Assembly (NCBI RefSeq): GCF_002159705.1 | Contig: NZ_NFJD01000001.1 | Location: 310,001-374,000 of the forward strand | Direction of reading: 5' to 3' | DNA length: 64,000 nt | From: Elusimicrobium sp. An273 | Lineage (GTDB): Bacteria; Elusimicrobiota; Elusimicrobia; Elusimicrobiales; Elusimicrobiaceae | Shown: piece by piece, positions 1 to 8,451 of the stretch | Layout of the letters: every line of letters starts with the position of its first letter | How positions within the stretch are numbered: position 1 is the stretch's first letter | The notes under the pieces: model-generated | Told to the model about the DNA's origin: nothing | The model's input: only the letters and a program-made list of their open reading frames with translations | Database searches by the model: none | Position numbers and translations under genes: made by a program

Positions 1-191
1 CGCGGGCGATAGTGGAAATGTGCCGCAAACTGCAGGTATTTTTGGCAGCGGAAGGCGTTCAAACCCCGCAGGAAACCGAGCATATTAAAAAACTGGGCTT
101 TCAATTTGCGCAAGGTTCGGGGCTTTTCCCAACAGTTACGGCAGAAAAATTAGCGGAGCAATTTCCCCGCACGCAAGAAAATTCTAAATAA
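1..191 (+). CDS. C-terminal end of an EAL-domain protein (partial)
   Basis: The frame is open from base 3 and stops at 189-191, giving about 62 residues. They contain AAEGVQT and, after a short helix, FAQGSGLFP. These match the last strands of the EAL fold, where EGVET and AQGYLFSRP are usual. EAL domains hydrolyse cyclic di-GMP or bind it as sensors. The start lies outside the window, so the N-terminal domains and the EAL catalytic residues cannot be seen. The ending departs from consensus (SGLFPTV instead of YLFSRP), so it may be a divergent or non-catalytic member. Confidence 0.55.
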   Translation, partial: RAIVEMCRKLQVFLAAEGVQTPQETEHIKKLGFQFAQGSGLFPTVTAEKLAEQFPRTQENSK

Positions 192-285
192 CCCCGTTGC
201 GCCAAATGCTTGGACTGCGGATTTTTACGTCCCGCATGTCCCCGATAGCGCGTCCGCACGAAAGATAGTTTTCAAGCTAAGCTTT

Positions 286-314
286 TTGCAGACTGAGAAG
301 GAAATTGGTATAAT
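286..314 (+). promoter_or_regulatory. Promoter of tRNA-His
   Basis: TTGCAG (286-291) and a perfect TATAAT (309-314) are separated by 17 bp and end 15 bp before the tRNA. This is the spacing of a housekeeping sigma-70 promoter, with a weak -35. Confidence 0.55.
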
Positions 315-329
315 ATAGTATCGATTTAT

Positions 330-407
330 GGTGGATGTAGCTCAGCTGGTTAGAGCGCCGGTCTGTGGAACCGGAGGTCGCGGGTTCAAATCTCGTCATC
401 CACCCCA
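330..407 (+). tRNA. tRNA-His (GTG)
   Basis: The acceptor stem GTGGATG (331-337) pairs with CATCCAC (397-403). The D-arm has AGCTCAGCTGGTTAGAGC, the anticodon loop is TCTGTGGAA with anticodon GTG, and the T-loop is GGTTCAAAT. An extra G at 330 faces C at 404, the G-1:C73 pair that identifies tRNA-His, and CCA is encoded at 405-407. The adjacent serine recombinase ORF on the other strand ends inside this gene, which makes the tRNA 3' end a candidate attachment site. Confidence 0.95.
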
Positions 408-2012
408 ATAATTTCTGCTACAACTTTGAGATGCGCCTTGAGCGCTTTTATCGTCGTAGATTTCCAAACAGCCCTTGTTTAAGAGGGCTGTTTTTTTATC
501 CCTTTCCGCCTCTTTGGCGTCTGTTTGAGCCAGGTGTTTGGCTTCATAAATAGCCTTAAACGGCTCTTTATACTCCACCACAATTTGATTGTCTTGCGTA
601 AGCAAGAACTTGGCCCCTACCGCACGCAATAAGTCCGCCTTGCCGTAATTATCCGCTTCCCGGTAGCACTTTTTAAGCCCGGACAGCATAGCCAGCCCCT
701 GCACAGCCCGCTGGGCCCCTTCGGCACTTCTCGTACAGCGGGAGAGTTCACCCTCAATACGTTCTCGTTCTTCCTGTAATTGGCGGTTTTTGGCCTGATA
801 GGCCGCATCGGTTATTTTACGGTCCAAATACATATCCAGCAAGGCCTCTATACGGCCATTTACGCGCTCCAGTTCCTTTTGCAATATTTGCTTAGTACCT
901 GCATTAATCTGGTTTGCCCGTAAACCTTTCTGTTTAAGCCCCTTACAAAGCACCTCTACCACTTCTTTGGGCAGTTCAATGTCTTGTATGGTATCTGCCA
1001 ATTGTTCAGCCAAGCGGGCTTCCGTCAAATACCCGCTCTTTTTATGGTCTTTATTGTAATGCGCACACCGATAATACAAATACTTATGCTTGGCTTTGGC
1101 CCCCAATATATAATGCCCGCAATGTTCGCAGGTGATTAAGCGGTTAAAGGGATAATTGTGCCGTGTATCATAGCGGTGAGCCTTAGCGGCCAGGGAGTCT
1201 TGGGTTTTATCCCATACGGCTTTGCTAACAAGTGGCGTATGCGTCCCTTGGTAAATCTTTTTGCCCCACTTAAACACACCGTAATAAAAGGGAGAATGAA
1301 GCATTTTGGAGATACTTTTTAACGAGACTCGGTTCCCCCTGCTCTTGGTTCTAAGCCCTTTACCGTAAAAGATTTCTTCCAACTCTTCCAAAGAATACTT
1401 ACCTGTAGAGGCATATTCAAACAGTTCCGTCACCAACGGGGCATTAACCGGGTCCGCTTCGATAATGGACTCTTTCTCTTTCGTAGTTACGTTTATATAC
1501 CCCAGCGGCGCATTGCCCGGATAAATGCCCTGTTCGGCTTTTTCCACCATACCCATACGGGTTTTATAGGCAATGTCGTTAGATAACTTTTTGGAAGCCG
1601 CGACTTCCACATCCATCATAAATTCCTTATTGGAATCCAGCGTTTGGTCATTTAACAACTGGTTGGTTCGGGAAAAATGAATACTTTTGTGGTATTCACG
1701 GATTAAACGGATTACCCGTATTTTGTCGGCATCGTTACGGGTCATACGATCCACCACGTCAAATATCACGTGTTTTACGCTGTCATTACGCTTTACAAAG
1801 TCCAGCATAGCGCTAAACTCCTTGCGTTCTTTCTTGCCCCAGGCAGATTCCTGTACTTTCCACATTTTTACTATCTGCAAGTTGTTACGCTGAGCATACG
1901 AACGGGCCAATTTCTCCTGTGCGTCCAGGGAGTATCCGTCTTCCTGCTTAATGCTGGAAACACGCAAAAAGATGACGGCTTTTTCTTGAAATTGATTTTC
2001 CTTATTTAACAT
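396..2012 (-). CDS. Large serine recombinase (resolvase/integrase family)
   Basis: About 538 residues from the ATG at 2012, chosen because AAGGAAG lies 7 bp upstream; the frame extends further 5' without a ribosome site. The N-terminal resolvase domain has FLRVSS (nucleophile Ser19) followed by the GYSLDAQ pattern. A recombinase domain follows, then a zinc ribbon (CEHCGHY ... YYRCAHY) and a long charged coiled coil typical of large serine integrases and Tn4451-type transposases. It would cut and religate DNA at att sites. The start overlaps the HTH gene by 11 bp, indicating coupling. Oddly, its last codons run across a rho-independent hairpin and into the 3' part of tRNA-His, where the stop codon lies. 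The C-terminus therefore looks acquired at the integration junction. Confidence 0.85.
   Translation of the reverse strand: MLNKENQFQEKAVIFLRVSSIKQEDGYSLDAQEKLARSYAQRNNLQIVKMWKVQESAWGKKERKEFSAMLDFVKRNDSVKHVIFDVVDRMTRNDADKIRVIRLIREYHKSIHFSRTNQLLNDQTLDSNKEFMMDVEVAASKKLSNDIAYKTRMGMVEKAEQGIYPGNAPLGYINVTTKEKESIIEADPVNAPLVTELFEYASTGKYSLEELEEIFYGKGLRTKSRGNRVSLKSISKMLHSPFYYGVFKWGKKIYQGTHTPLVSKAVWDKTQDSLAAKAHRYDTRHNYPFNRLITCEHCGHYILGAKAKHKYLYYRCAHYNKDHKKSGYLTEARLAEQLADTIQDIELPKEVVEVLCKGLKQKGLRANQINAGTKQILQKELERVNGRIEALLDMYLDRKITDAAYQAKNRQLQEERERIEGELSRCTRSAEGAQRAVQGLAMLSGLKKCYREADNYGKADLLRAVGAKFLLTQDNQIVVEYKEPFKAIYEAKHLAQTDAKEAERDKKTALLNKGCLEIYDDKSAQGASQSCSRNYWGG
466..497 (+). terminator. Rho-independent terminator after tRNA-His
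   Basis: AACAGCCCT and AGGGCTGTT form a stem followed by a run of seven T. It lies about 60 bp past the tRNA and inside the last codons of the recombinase ORF on the other strand. Confidence 0.7.
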
Positions 2013-2196
2013 ACTGCACTTCCTTATCTTGTAAAAGTTGTTTAATCTGATATACCTGTAATTTTTGGGGTCTGGCGTGGCCATTTAACCACCTGTTGAC
2101 CGATACAAAGGATACGCCCAATTTACGGGCTAAATCCTGCTGTGTAATACGATGTTTCAATCTGTATTCTTCTAGTTGAATGATTATATTATCCAT
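2002..2196 (-). CDS. Small Xre/Cro-type HTH regulator (copy 1)
   Basis: A 64-residue protein that is nearly all one helix-turn-helix. TQQDLARKLGVS is helices 2-3 start and VSVNRWLNGHARPQ is the recognition region. It closely resembles the HTH protein at 13,299-13,484, sharing YRLK, LGVS, WLNGH, RPQKLQ and YQI. Its 3' end overlaps the recombinase start, so the two are probably cotranscribed. It is a plausible binder of the GTATA-N4-TATAC palindromes found upstream of both HTH modules (inferred from position and palindrome form only). Confidence 0.75.
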   Translation of the reverse strand: MDNIIIQLEEYRLKHRITQQDLARKLGVSFVSVNRWLNGHARPQKLQVYQIKQLLQDKEVQYVK

Positions 2197-2247
2197 ATAT
2201 CTCTATATATCCCTTTATAAAACTTTATAGCAGCTAAGCTTATCATC

Positions 2248-2448
2248 CTATGAGAAAGATGTAAAGCCCTCATTTTGAGGGGCTCCCTGCACCTTTCTGA
2301 CTACTTCTTCCAGCTCCAGGAAAGAATTAATAATACTTTCCACTTCCTCTAAACTTAAAGGACGCTGAAAATATTGCTCCAATACGGACCTGCTTTCTTC
2401 CAAATAGGCCTCGTCAAATGGTCCGAGTGAGATATTATAAGCGTCCAT
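2248..2448 (-). CDS. Small acidic hypothetical protein of the recombinase module
   Basis: 66 residues from the ATG at 2448, preceded by a GGGGTGGGG stretch; an in-frame upstream start would extend it to 2478. It is acidic and helical, rich in Glu and Leu (LSLEEVESIINSFLELEEV). I do not recognise the family. It starts 14 bp inside the end of the decayed Rep gene and sits just before the HTH gene, so it belongs to the same short operon. No counterpart is present in the second HTH module. Confidence 0.45.
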   Translation of the reverse strand: MDAYNISLGPFDEAYLEESRSVLEQYFQRPLSLEEVESIINSFLELEEVVRKVQGAPQNEGFTSFS

Positions 2449-2632
2449 AACTACCCCACCCCGCTGGATATTTTCCACTCTGTACGTCTACAAATTCCGC
2501 CACATCCCAATTATTACCCAATACACAAGATGCCAAGATGGCATTTACACACTTACCCCGCGTGCTATTATAGGCCACTGCCTCATTATTCCTTTCGTTT
2601 TTATCAATACTACCTTTCATTTCCTTCAACAT
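2435..2632 (-). pseudogene. Decayed Rep-like gene (65-residue remnant)
   Basis: 65 residues with a good ribosome site (AAGGTG 8 bp upstream). The N-terminus MLKEMKGSID resembles MIDRIKGGIE of the intact 358-residue Rep-like protein at 13,510-14,586. VAYNSTR with a later CVLGNN matches VSYHSKK with CLFGNN in that protein, but about 20 residues between the two blocks are missing. After GNN the similarity ends. The palindromic operator lies 68 bp upstream of the start in both genes. I read this as an internally deleted and truncated relative of Rep, possibly still translated. Confidence 0.45.
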
Positions 2633-2699
2633 TTATATCACCTTAATTTCATAAGATGCACGGTTCTAAAACCGGGAACCCTTTATCGGGGTTCATATA

Positions 2700-2717
2700 A
2701 TGGGGTAAGTGTAAACC
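2700..2717 (-). promoter_or_regulatory. Operator-like palindrome, left copy
   Basis: ATGGGGTAAGTGTAAACC is a degenerate copy of the GTATA-AGTG-TATAC palindrome found three times at 14,654-14,895. It is preceded by a GGAACCC/GGGGTTC inverted repeat (2676-2694), whose counterpart occurs next to the first right-hand copy. It lies 68 bp upstream of the Rep remnant start, the same spacing as for the intact gene. Confidence 0.5.
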
Positions 2718-3256
2718 ATTTTCAATTTGTATAGCGGATTATAAAGGAAACAATTGTAGCAATTTAGTTTTTGGGGGCTTATTGGAGCGTTTCAGCCTCA
2801 AAATAAACATTTTTAGGAGTTTTTATCCATCGTTTGCAGTTACAGGCATAAAATTACCCTATTCCTTCTGTGGAAATAGGGCGAAGATATAGAGCCGATA
2901 AATGGCTTATTTTAGACCTTCACTGATAGAGCGCCTAAATGAGAGTAGCACCCCCAACTTTTCGTGCATTCTGTCCATTAAGCACACTATATAGAAGGCG
3001 GCAGCAGAGAAGTTTTGAAAATTTTCTAGAAAATTTTTGACCGGACTTTTTACTCTAAAATTCCAAAATTTATTTTTGTGATGTTATCTTCCACTCTTAG
3101 TAGTTTCCGTCCGCCACCCTTCTTTTGGGCAAGCGAAAAATAGCGGACTGGCCTCCATTAGCGGAGTTTTAACTAATAACCAAAACTTGATAACTCCTTC
3201 TAATAAAACCTAGGAATTTACCTCATTTCATATCAAGCAGTACTTTTTATTCTCTT
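2718..3256. other. AT-rich intergenic stretch with a 20-bp perfect palindrome
   Basis: No gene is supported here. It holds a perfect 20-bp palindrome (3018-3037, centred on CTAG with AAAATTTT arms) and a spaced inverted repeat GTCCGC/GCGGAC around 3108-3148. It lies downstream of the restriction operon and may include its transcription end, but no GC stem with a T-run is visible. Confidence 0.4.
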
Positions 3257-5101
3257 CTATTCAAGAGAAACACCAAACTGCTTAATTGTATTTTCTGAGT
3301 TTTTATCTGAAACTGTTTTCCCCATAGCTTTTTCAATGATTATTAATATTTTTTTAGCTCTATCAATAAAGTATGTATTAAAATCATTATTTTTCAAAGC
3401 AGTATAGTTAATCAAATGAGACTCTATACGAGATTTCAACATTTCTTCTGTAAGTCCATTTACTTTTTTTAAAATTCTATCTATATACACACTGGGAGCA
3501 TCCCCACCAATAGAGCGATTGGTAGCTAGCAAAATAGGAGTTTTATTGACAATAGAATTATAACGCATCTTATCAATACCCTGTTTTTTGCAATAATCTT
3601 CAGGGAAAATATGATGAATATCAGGCGCTTCAGATAAGCTATGCACAATATCCATAGTAGTGTTGTTGATAAAATCATGGCATTGCTCTTTATAAATAAG
3701 AGCCATAATCCCTTTATAAGCAGCACTTAAGCGTGTTTGCAAAGTTAATAGACGTGTAGCAGAAAAAAAGGCAGCATTAATTGTTCTAGCGGGGTTTGGC
3801 CTACCATTAACTTCTTCAATGACATCTTCTATATCATTTGCATAGCGCGTTTCATTTGCTCCACCATACATTTCACCTAAAATACCACACCAATACCAAC
3901 GAGTTAAAATATTTACTATATTAGGCTCATTGCATTTGCTCCTACCTAAAAAAGCACAAATAGCAGCCAATGGAATTATCTGTGTGGTATATGGCAGATC
4001 TTTCCTCCTAAACACATATTGGTATTTTAATAAAAACTCTTTTGCTAGCTTAAAACCTTCCACAACTTGGGCTCTATTTTTACAATAAGAGTCAAAATTT
4101 AAAGCTAAGACATCTTTCTTTTTGCAACTTACTGTACCGACCTTACCTTCCTGTTTATCCTTATAACTTGTATATAACGTAACCGCTGTTAAAAAAGAGG
4201 TTTCATCGATATCATCTAAAATATCTGTTCTGAGCGGGGCTCCAATATCTTGGATACTATCACGACATTCTTTCCAATCTTTCCTTAAATCAAAACCTTC
4301 TTTCGTCTCTGGGTTAGTATAAGTAGCAAAAGTTGCTGTAACCAATTCAAATACAGTTAAAGGTACTCCCCCAGTATTTACATTTTCAAATACTTTGCAT
4401 ACTGCTTCTCGAGGTGTGCTTTTATCAAGAGTGATAACGGGCAGTTTATAGCTCTTGATTGTATTAACCACTGCGTTTTGGAACTTTTCAAGCAAGTCAC
4501 ATGCAGCTTTATCATCTTTATAAAAATCACGGTATTTAAAAATCCAATCCATCCATCTACTACTATCAAAAATAATATTAACAGGGAACATTTTATGTTG
4601 ATATTCTAAATCTCTGGTTGATAAATCTAATTTTACATCTCTATCGAAATTTTCTTTGATTTTGCGATCTTTCGGAACAGATATAACAGCATCGAATCTG
4701 TCTATTTCCTCATTTAAACACCCCTCCATAGAGAAATAATAATAACGCTGTATCTCTTTATTTTTATCTGTTTTAGTTTTGACGGGTTCAGTGGAATACA
4801 TGGCCTGAAAAATAGAAGTTAAACGTTGCTGGCCATCCAAAATTAAATATTCTGGTTCTACATTTTGTTCTTTTACACCAGTTATAGTTCTATACTTAAA
4901 CTTAATTTCAGGATTTCCATATTGTAAACGCATAATAGCACCCATTGGATAACCTTGAGAAAGACTAGCAATAATCCCCTTAATTCGGTTATCATCCCAG
5001 GTCCAACTTCGTTGGAATTCCGGCAATTGAATTTTAGCCGTTGCTACTTCGGCTAACAGCTGGCCTAAATCTGTGTCCAATGAATGTGGTGAAATAATCA
5101 T
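3257..5101 (-). CDS. DUF262/GmrSD-type nuclease with C-terminal HNH region
   Basis: 614 residues; the ATG at 5101 has GGGGAG 7 bp upstream. The N-terminal DUF262 (ParB/sulfiredoxin-like) domain shows LPEFQRSW (26-33) and the signature DGQQR (89-93). The C-terminal part carries DIHHIFP (494-500) and a downstream Asn-rich helix, the HNH-type arrangement of the DUF1524 half of GmrSD. GmrSD-family enzymes are type IV restriction factors that use NTP to cut modified DNA. It starts 25 bp after hsdR ends, on the same strand, so it reads as the fourth gene of the type I operon. It could restrict modified phage DNA that escapes HsdR; that pairing is inference. Confidence 0.8.
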   Translation of the reverse strand: MIISPHSLDTDLGQLLAEVATAKIQLPEFQRSWTWDDNRIKGIIASLSQGYPMGAIMRLQYGNPEIKFKYRTITGVKEQNVEPEYLILDGQQRLTSIFQAMYSTEPVKTKTDKNKEIQRYYYFSMEGCLNEEIDRFDAVISVPKDRKIKENFDRDVKLDLSTRDLEYQHKMFPVNIIFDSSRWMDWIFKYRDFYKDDKAACDLLEKFQNAVVNTIKSYKLPVITLDKSTPREAVCKVFENVNTGGVPLTVFELVTATFATYTNPETKEGFDLRKDWKECRDSIQDIGAPLRTDILDDIDETSFLTAVTLYTSYKDKQEGKVGTVSCKKKDVLALNFDSYCKNRAQVVEGFKLAKEFLLKYQYVFRRKDLPYTTQIIPLAAICAFLGRSKCNEPNIVNILTRWYWCGILGEMYGGANETRYANDIEDVIEEVNGRPNPARTINAAFFSATRLLTLQTRLSAAYKGIMALIYKEQCHDFINNTTMDIVHSLSEAPDIHHIFPEDYCKKQGIDKMRYNSIVNKTPILLATNRSIGGDAPSVYIDRILKKVNGLTEEMLKSRIESHLINYTALKNNDFNTYFIDRAKKILIIIEKAMGKTVSDKNSENTIKQFGVSLE

Positions 5102-5125
5102 ATGAAACTCCCCTTATAAAGTCTA

Positions 5126-8100
5126 TTACCCCGCATTTTCTTCAAAATTTTCCACCTGTTGCATCACTTTTTTAAATACTTCGGGACTATATTGTGGAGG
5201 GTAACCATTTTTAATCAAACATATTTTTATTTCTAACTTCAGCTGATCTCTAACCCTTTGATTATTCAGCCAGTCTGCAAAGGAGGATTGTGTATCAATG
5301 ATTTCTTTAACTTTTTTAGCCAACGCTTTGCATTTATCATTAATCACTAATCCATTTACCTTTTTATCTGTACCATATTCAAAGTTATGTTGATCCCGCA
5401 AAGAAAGCAAGATGTCATAAAAGGCTTTCTCCTCAAAAGTTAAGCCTAATTTACGGAAACTTTCTTTATTTTCTTGCATTTTACGCAAAATATCCAACGC
5501 CTGCTCCGTAGCGCTCTTAATAATATTTTCAGACGCCTGCTCTTGTGTTTCCCCGGCTTCTTCCAATGTAAGTGTTTTACGTCGTTCATGATACTCTGCA
5601 ATTGTCTTTTCAAGCATTTCTTGAAAAGTTTTTGCTGCAACTTGGTTCACACGGCTATACTCCTTAATTTGTTTACGGAGCATTTTAACAAGTAATTCCA
5701 ATTTGGTAGCCGGCATTTTTACATCCGATAATTTTTCAAAATACTCTGGGGAAAATAAATCTTCTTCCTCGCCACTCTCAAGGACACTTTCCACTTGATT
5801 GTATTTCAAGGCTTCTTCCACCATTTTGGCTACTATACGGTTCATCGTATCTGTATCCACATCCGATGTTCCACTCATCTTACGCACAAAACCTGCTACA
5901 GCCATAAAACATTGCGCCAAAGCATTTTCTTCTTCTCCCAAATTACCGGAAGGCTGGCACACGTCAAAAGCAGCACGCATTCTTTTAACTGTACTCAAAA
6001 AATAGGTTTTAAAAGATACTTTTTGAGCTTTCTTCTTGCCTTCTTGTTGCAATTCTTGTGTAGAAGTAAACACATATTCGGCTGCTTTTGATAATAAGGA
6101 GTATCGTTTTCCCGGTTCGCAGTCTAAACTTAAAAACGGGGTTAAATCATAGCCAGAAAACATTTTTTTAAGAATTTCCAATTCTTCTCTAAATGCTTTA
6201 GTAGCCTGTGTAACATCATCTGCTGTAGGAGCAACCGAAGAATCTCCACCATAAATTTTCATGGCTTCGCGCATATTGTCGCGGATACCAATATAATCTA
6301 CGATTAAGCCATACTCCTTCCCCGGATATTTTCGGTTTACACGGCTAATTGTTTGAATTAGCAAATGTTTTTTTAAGGGCTTATCGTTATACATATAAGT
6401 CAAAGAGGGGACATCAAAACCCGTAATCCACATATCCACTACAATCACTATGCGAAAATTGGACTTATCTTGTTTGAAAGCAGTGTCTAAATTTTCGGAG
6501 CGTTTATCATTTTTTACACCGCCCAGATAATTATACATTTCCGGTTTATCATTGCTACCCACACTGGCAACCATAGCCATAAAAGGCATAGGCTTTAATT
6601 CTCTCAGTTCTTCGGCCGTGGCAGTAACACCATCCGGCACTTTTTTAGCCACAAACCACTCGGGATATTTTTCTTTAAACTTTAATAGCAAATCATATGC
6701 AATAGCCCGGCTGGAGCATACAATCATAGCTTTTTGCACTCTATCCGGGTCATTGGCACACGCAGCCACATAATGGTCATGAATGTCTACCGCCAGCCTT
6801 TCCAAGCGGGAGGGTTCCCCTAATATCACTTCCATAGAACTCATAGCCCGCTTGCTCGCTGCCACATCTTCTGCTGTTGCGCCATCATCAGCACATTTTT
6901 TATAGTAGGATTCAATTTCCTGAACTTTTTCTTTGTTTAATAATACTTTTGCAATTCTTGGATGATACTTAATAGGCACGGTTAACCCATCGGCAACAGC
7001 CTGGTCCATAGTATAACGGTCAATTTCATCCCCAAATGTTTGGTATGTTTCTGCAATGGGTGTACCGGTAAAACCAACAAAGGTAGCGTGAGGGAAAGCC
7101 TCTTTTAACACTTTGGCATAGGGCTTGGAAATAACGGCTTTCATGTTCTCATCAGCATCTTTGCTGAATTTTATTTCTCTTGAATGTTCCAGCTGGGTTC
7201 TATGTGCTTCGTCCGAAAAGCATATAATGTTTTGGCGGTCATTTATTAAGCCTATTTTATCCTCGGCCCGGTCACAAAATTTTTGAATCGTGCAAATATA
7301 AAAACCGCCGCTTTGCCGTGCTTTCAGTTCTTCCCGCAAGACATGTCTATTTTTAACAATAGAAACAGCCCCCAAGTTTAAGAATTCCGTACTTTTAGTA
7401 AATAGTCTAGCCCCTTGTTTTTGCAGGTCATCTCTATCCACAATTAAAATAATGGTTGGGGAACCAATTTCCGGCACATCTGTGCAACGCAGTGCCAACT
7501 GCCGGGCCAAAAAAGCCATTGTGTACGTTTTACCACAACCAGTAGCCCCAAAGTAGGTTCCGCCCTTTCCGCTTTTAGACACCACGGATTTTACAATGCT
7601 TCGTTTTAATAATCGGGCAGCAAAGAACTGAGGATAACGGCAAACAATTTCTTTTTCGTCTTTGTCATAAATGCTGTCTTGGAAATGGATATAGTCTCTA
7701 AAAATCTCCAAAAAGCGCACCGGGTTATACACCCCTTTAATCATAGTCTGTGTTTCAGCAAAAGGGAGGGAGGATATTTTATCCCCTTCATTAACACGCC
7801 GCCAGGCATAAAAATGCTCGTAGGGGGTGCGGACAGTACCCAAGCGGGTTTTTACCCCATCAGAAATACATGCAAGCGGGCAATAATGCAACAAATGAGG
7901 AATGTCCCGCCAATACCGGATAGTAATTTGTTCCCAGGCGTCATAAACGGTGGCCCGTTCATCAGCCGGGTTTTTAAGTTCTATCACGCACAGCGGAAGG
8001 CCATTTACAAACAAAACAAGATCTGGTCGGCGGCATTCTTTTTGGCCGTTGTTGGTATATTCCACAGCAAATTGGTTTACCACGCGAAAAATATTTTTAT

Positions 8101-8449
8101 CCGGCCTTTCAAAATCAATCAAAGGGACCATCCGTGCCAGGCCGTTTTGTGGCGTAAACTGAACGCCATTTACCATCCAGCCATATACTTTATGCAGGGT
8201 GGCAAAGTCGCTTTCTCCACCGGCAAGGCGCACGCCATCAAAAATTTGTGCAATTTCCTCTTCTGTTAAATCCGTCTGAGTGTCTGCTAAAAATTTTTTA
8301 AAGTCATTTGCTATTAAAACATCTCTTTTGGTGCGTGCCAGTTTATTGCCGGCAGAATAGATCCAGCCTTCTTCTTCCAAGAAAGACACAAAGGCGCTTT
8401 CAAATTCCGACTCAAAATAACGACCATTAAACTCTTTTAGTGCCGCCAT
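5126..8449 (-). CDS. hsdR: Type I restriction enzyme, R subunit
   Basis: 1107 residues, a normal length. The N-terminal PD-(D/E)xK nuclease is visible as PDLVLF (Asp143) and CVIELKN (Glu157, Lys159). The SF2 translocase follows with Walker A GATGCGKT (301-308), DEAH (413-416), VGFTGTP (motif III) and a C-terminal motor half ending in QTISRVNRKYPGK. In the HsdRMS complex it translocates DNA and cuts far from unmodified sites. It begins 2 bp after hsdS stops, so expression is coupled. All key residues are present and it looks functional. Confidence 0.95.
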   Translation of the reverse strand: MAALKEFNGRYFESEFESAFVSFLEEEGWIYSAGNKLARTKRDVLIANDFKKFLADTQTDLTEEEIAQIFDGVRLAGGESDFATLHKVYGWMVNGVQFTPQNGLARMVPLIDFERPDKNIFRVVNQFAVEYTNNGQKECRRPDLVLFVNGLPLCVIELKNPADERATVYDAWEQITIRYWRDIPHLLHYCPLACISDGVKTRLGTVRTPYEHFYAWRRVNEGDKISSLPFAETQTMIKGVYNPVRFLEIFRDYIHFQDSIYDKDEKEIVCRYPQFFAARLLKRSIVKSVVSKSGKGGTYFGATGCGKTYTMAFLARQLALRCTDVPEIGSPTIILIVDRDDLQKQGARLFTKSTEFLNLGAVSIVKNRHVLREELKARQSGGFYICTIQKFCDRAEDKIGLINDRQNIICFSDEAHRTQLEHSREIKFSKDADENMKAVISKPYAKVLKEAFPHATFVGFTGTPIAETYQTFGDEIDRYTMDQAVADGLTVPIKYHPRIAKVLLNKEKVQEIESYYKKCADDGATAEDVAASKRAMSSMEVILGEPSRLERLAVDIHDHYVAACANDPDRVQKAMIVCSSRAIAYDLLLKFKEKYPEWFVAKKVPDGVTATAEELRELKPMPFMAMVASVGSNDKPEMYNYLGGVKNDKRSENLDTAFKQDKSNFRIVIVVDMWITGFDVPSLTYMYNDKPLKKHLLIQTISRVNRKYPGKEYGLIVDYIGIRDNMREAMKIYGGDSSVAPTADDVTQATKAFREELEILKKMFSGYDLTPFLSLDCEPGKRYSLLSKAAEYVFTSTQELQQEGKKKAQKVSFKTYFLSTVKRMRAAFDVCQPSGNLGEEENALAQCFMAVAGFVRKMSGTSDVDTDTMNRIVAKMVEEALKYNQVESVLESGEEEDLFSPEYFEKLSDVKMPATKLELLVKMLRKQIKEYSRVNQVAAKTFQEMLEKTIAEYHERRKTLTLEEAGETQEQASENIIKSATEQALDILRKMQENKESFRKLGLTFEEKAFYDILLSLRDQHNFEYGTDKKVNGLVINDKCKALAKKVKEIIDTQSSFADWLNNQRVRDQLKLEIKICLIKNGYPPQYSPEVFKKVMQQVENFEENAG

Positions 8450-8451
8450 TG

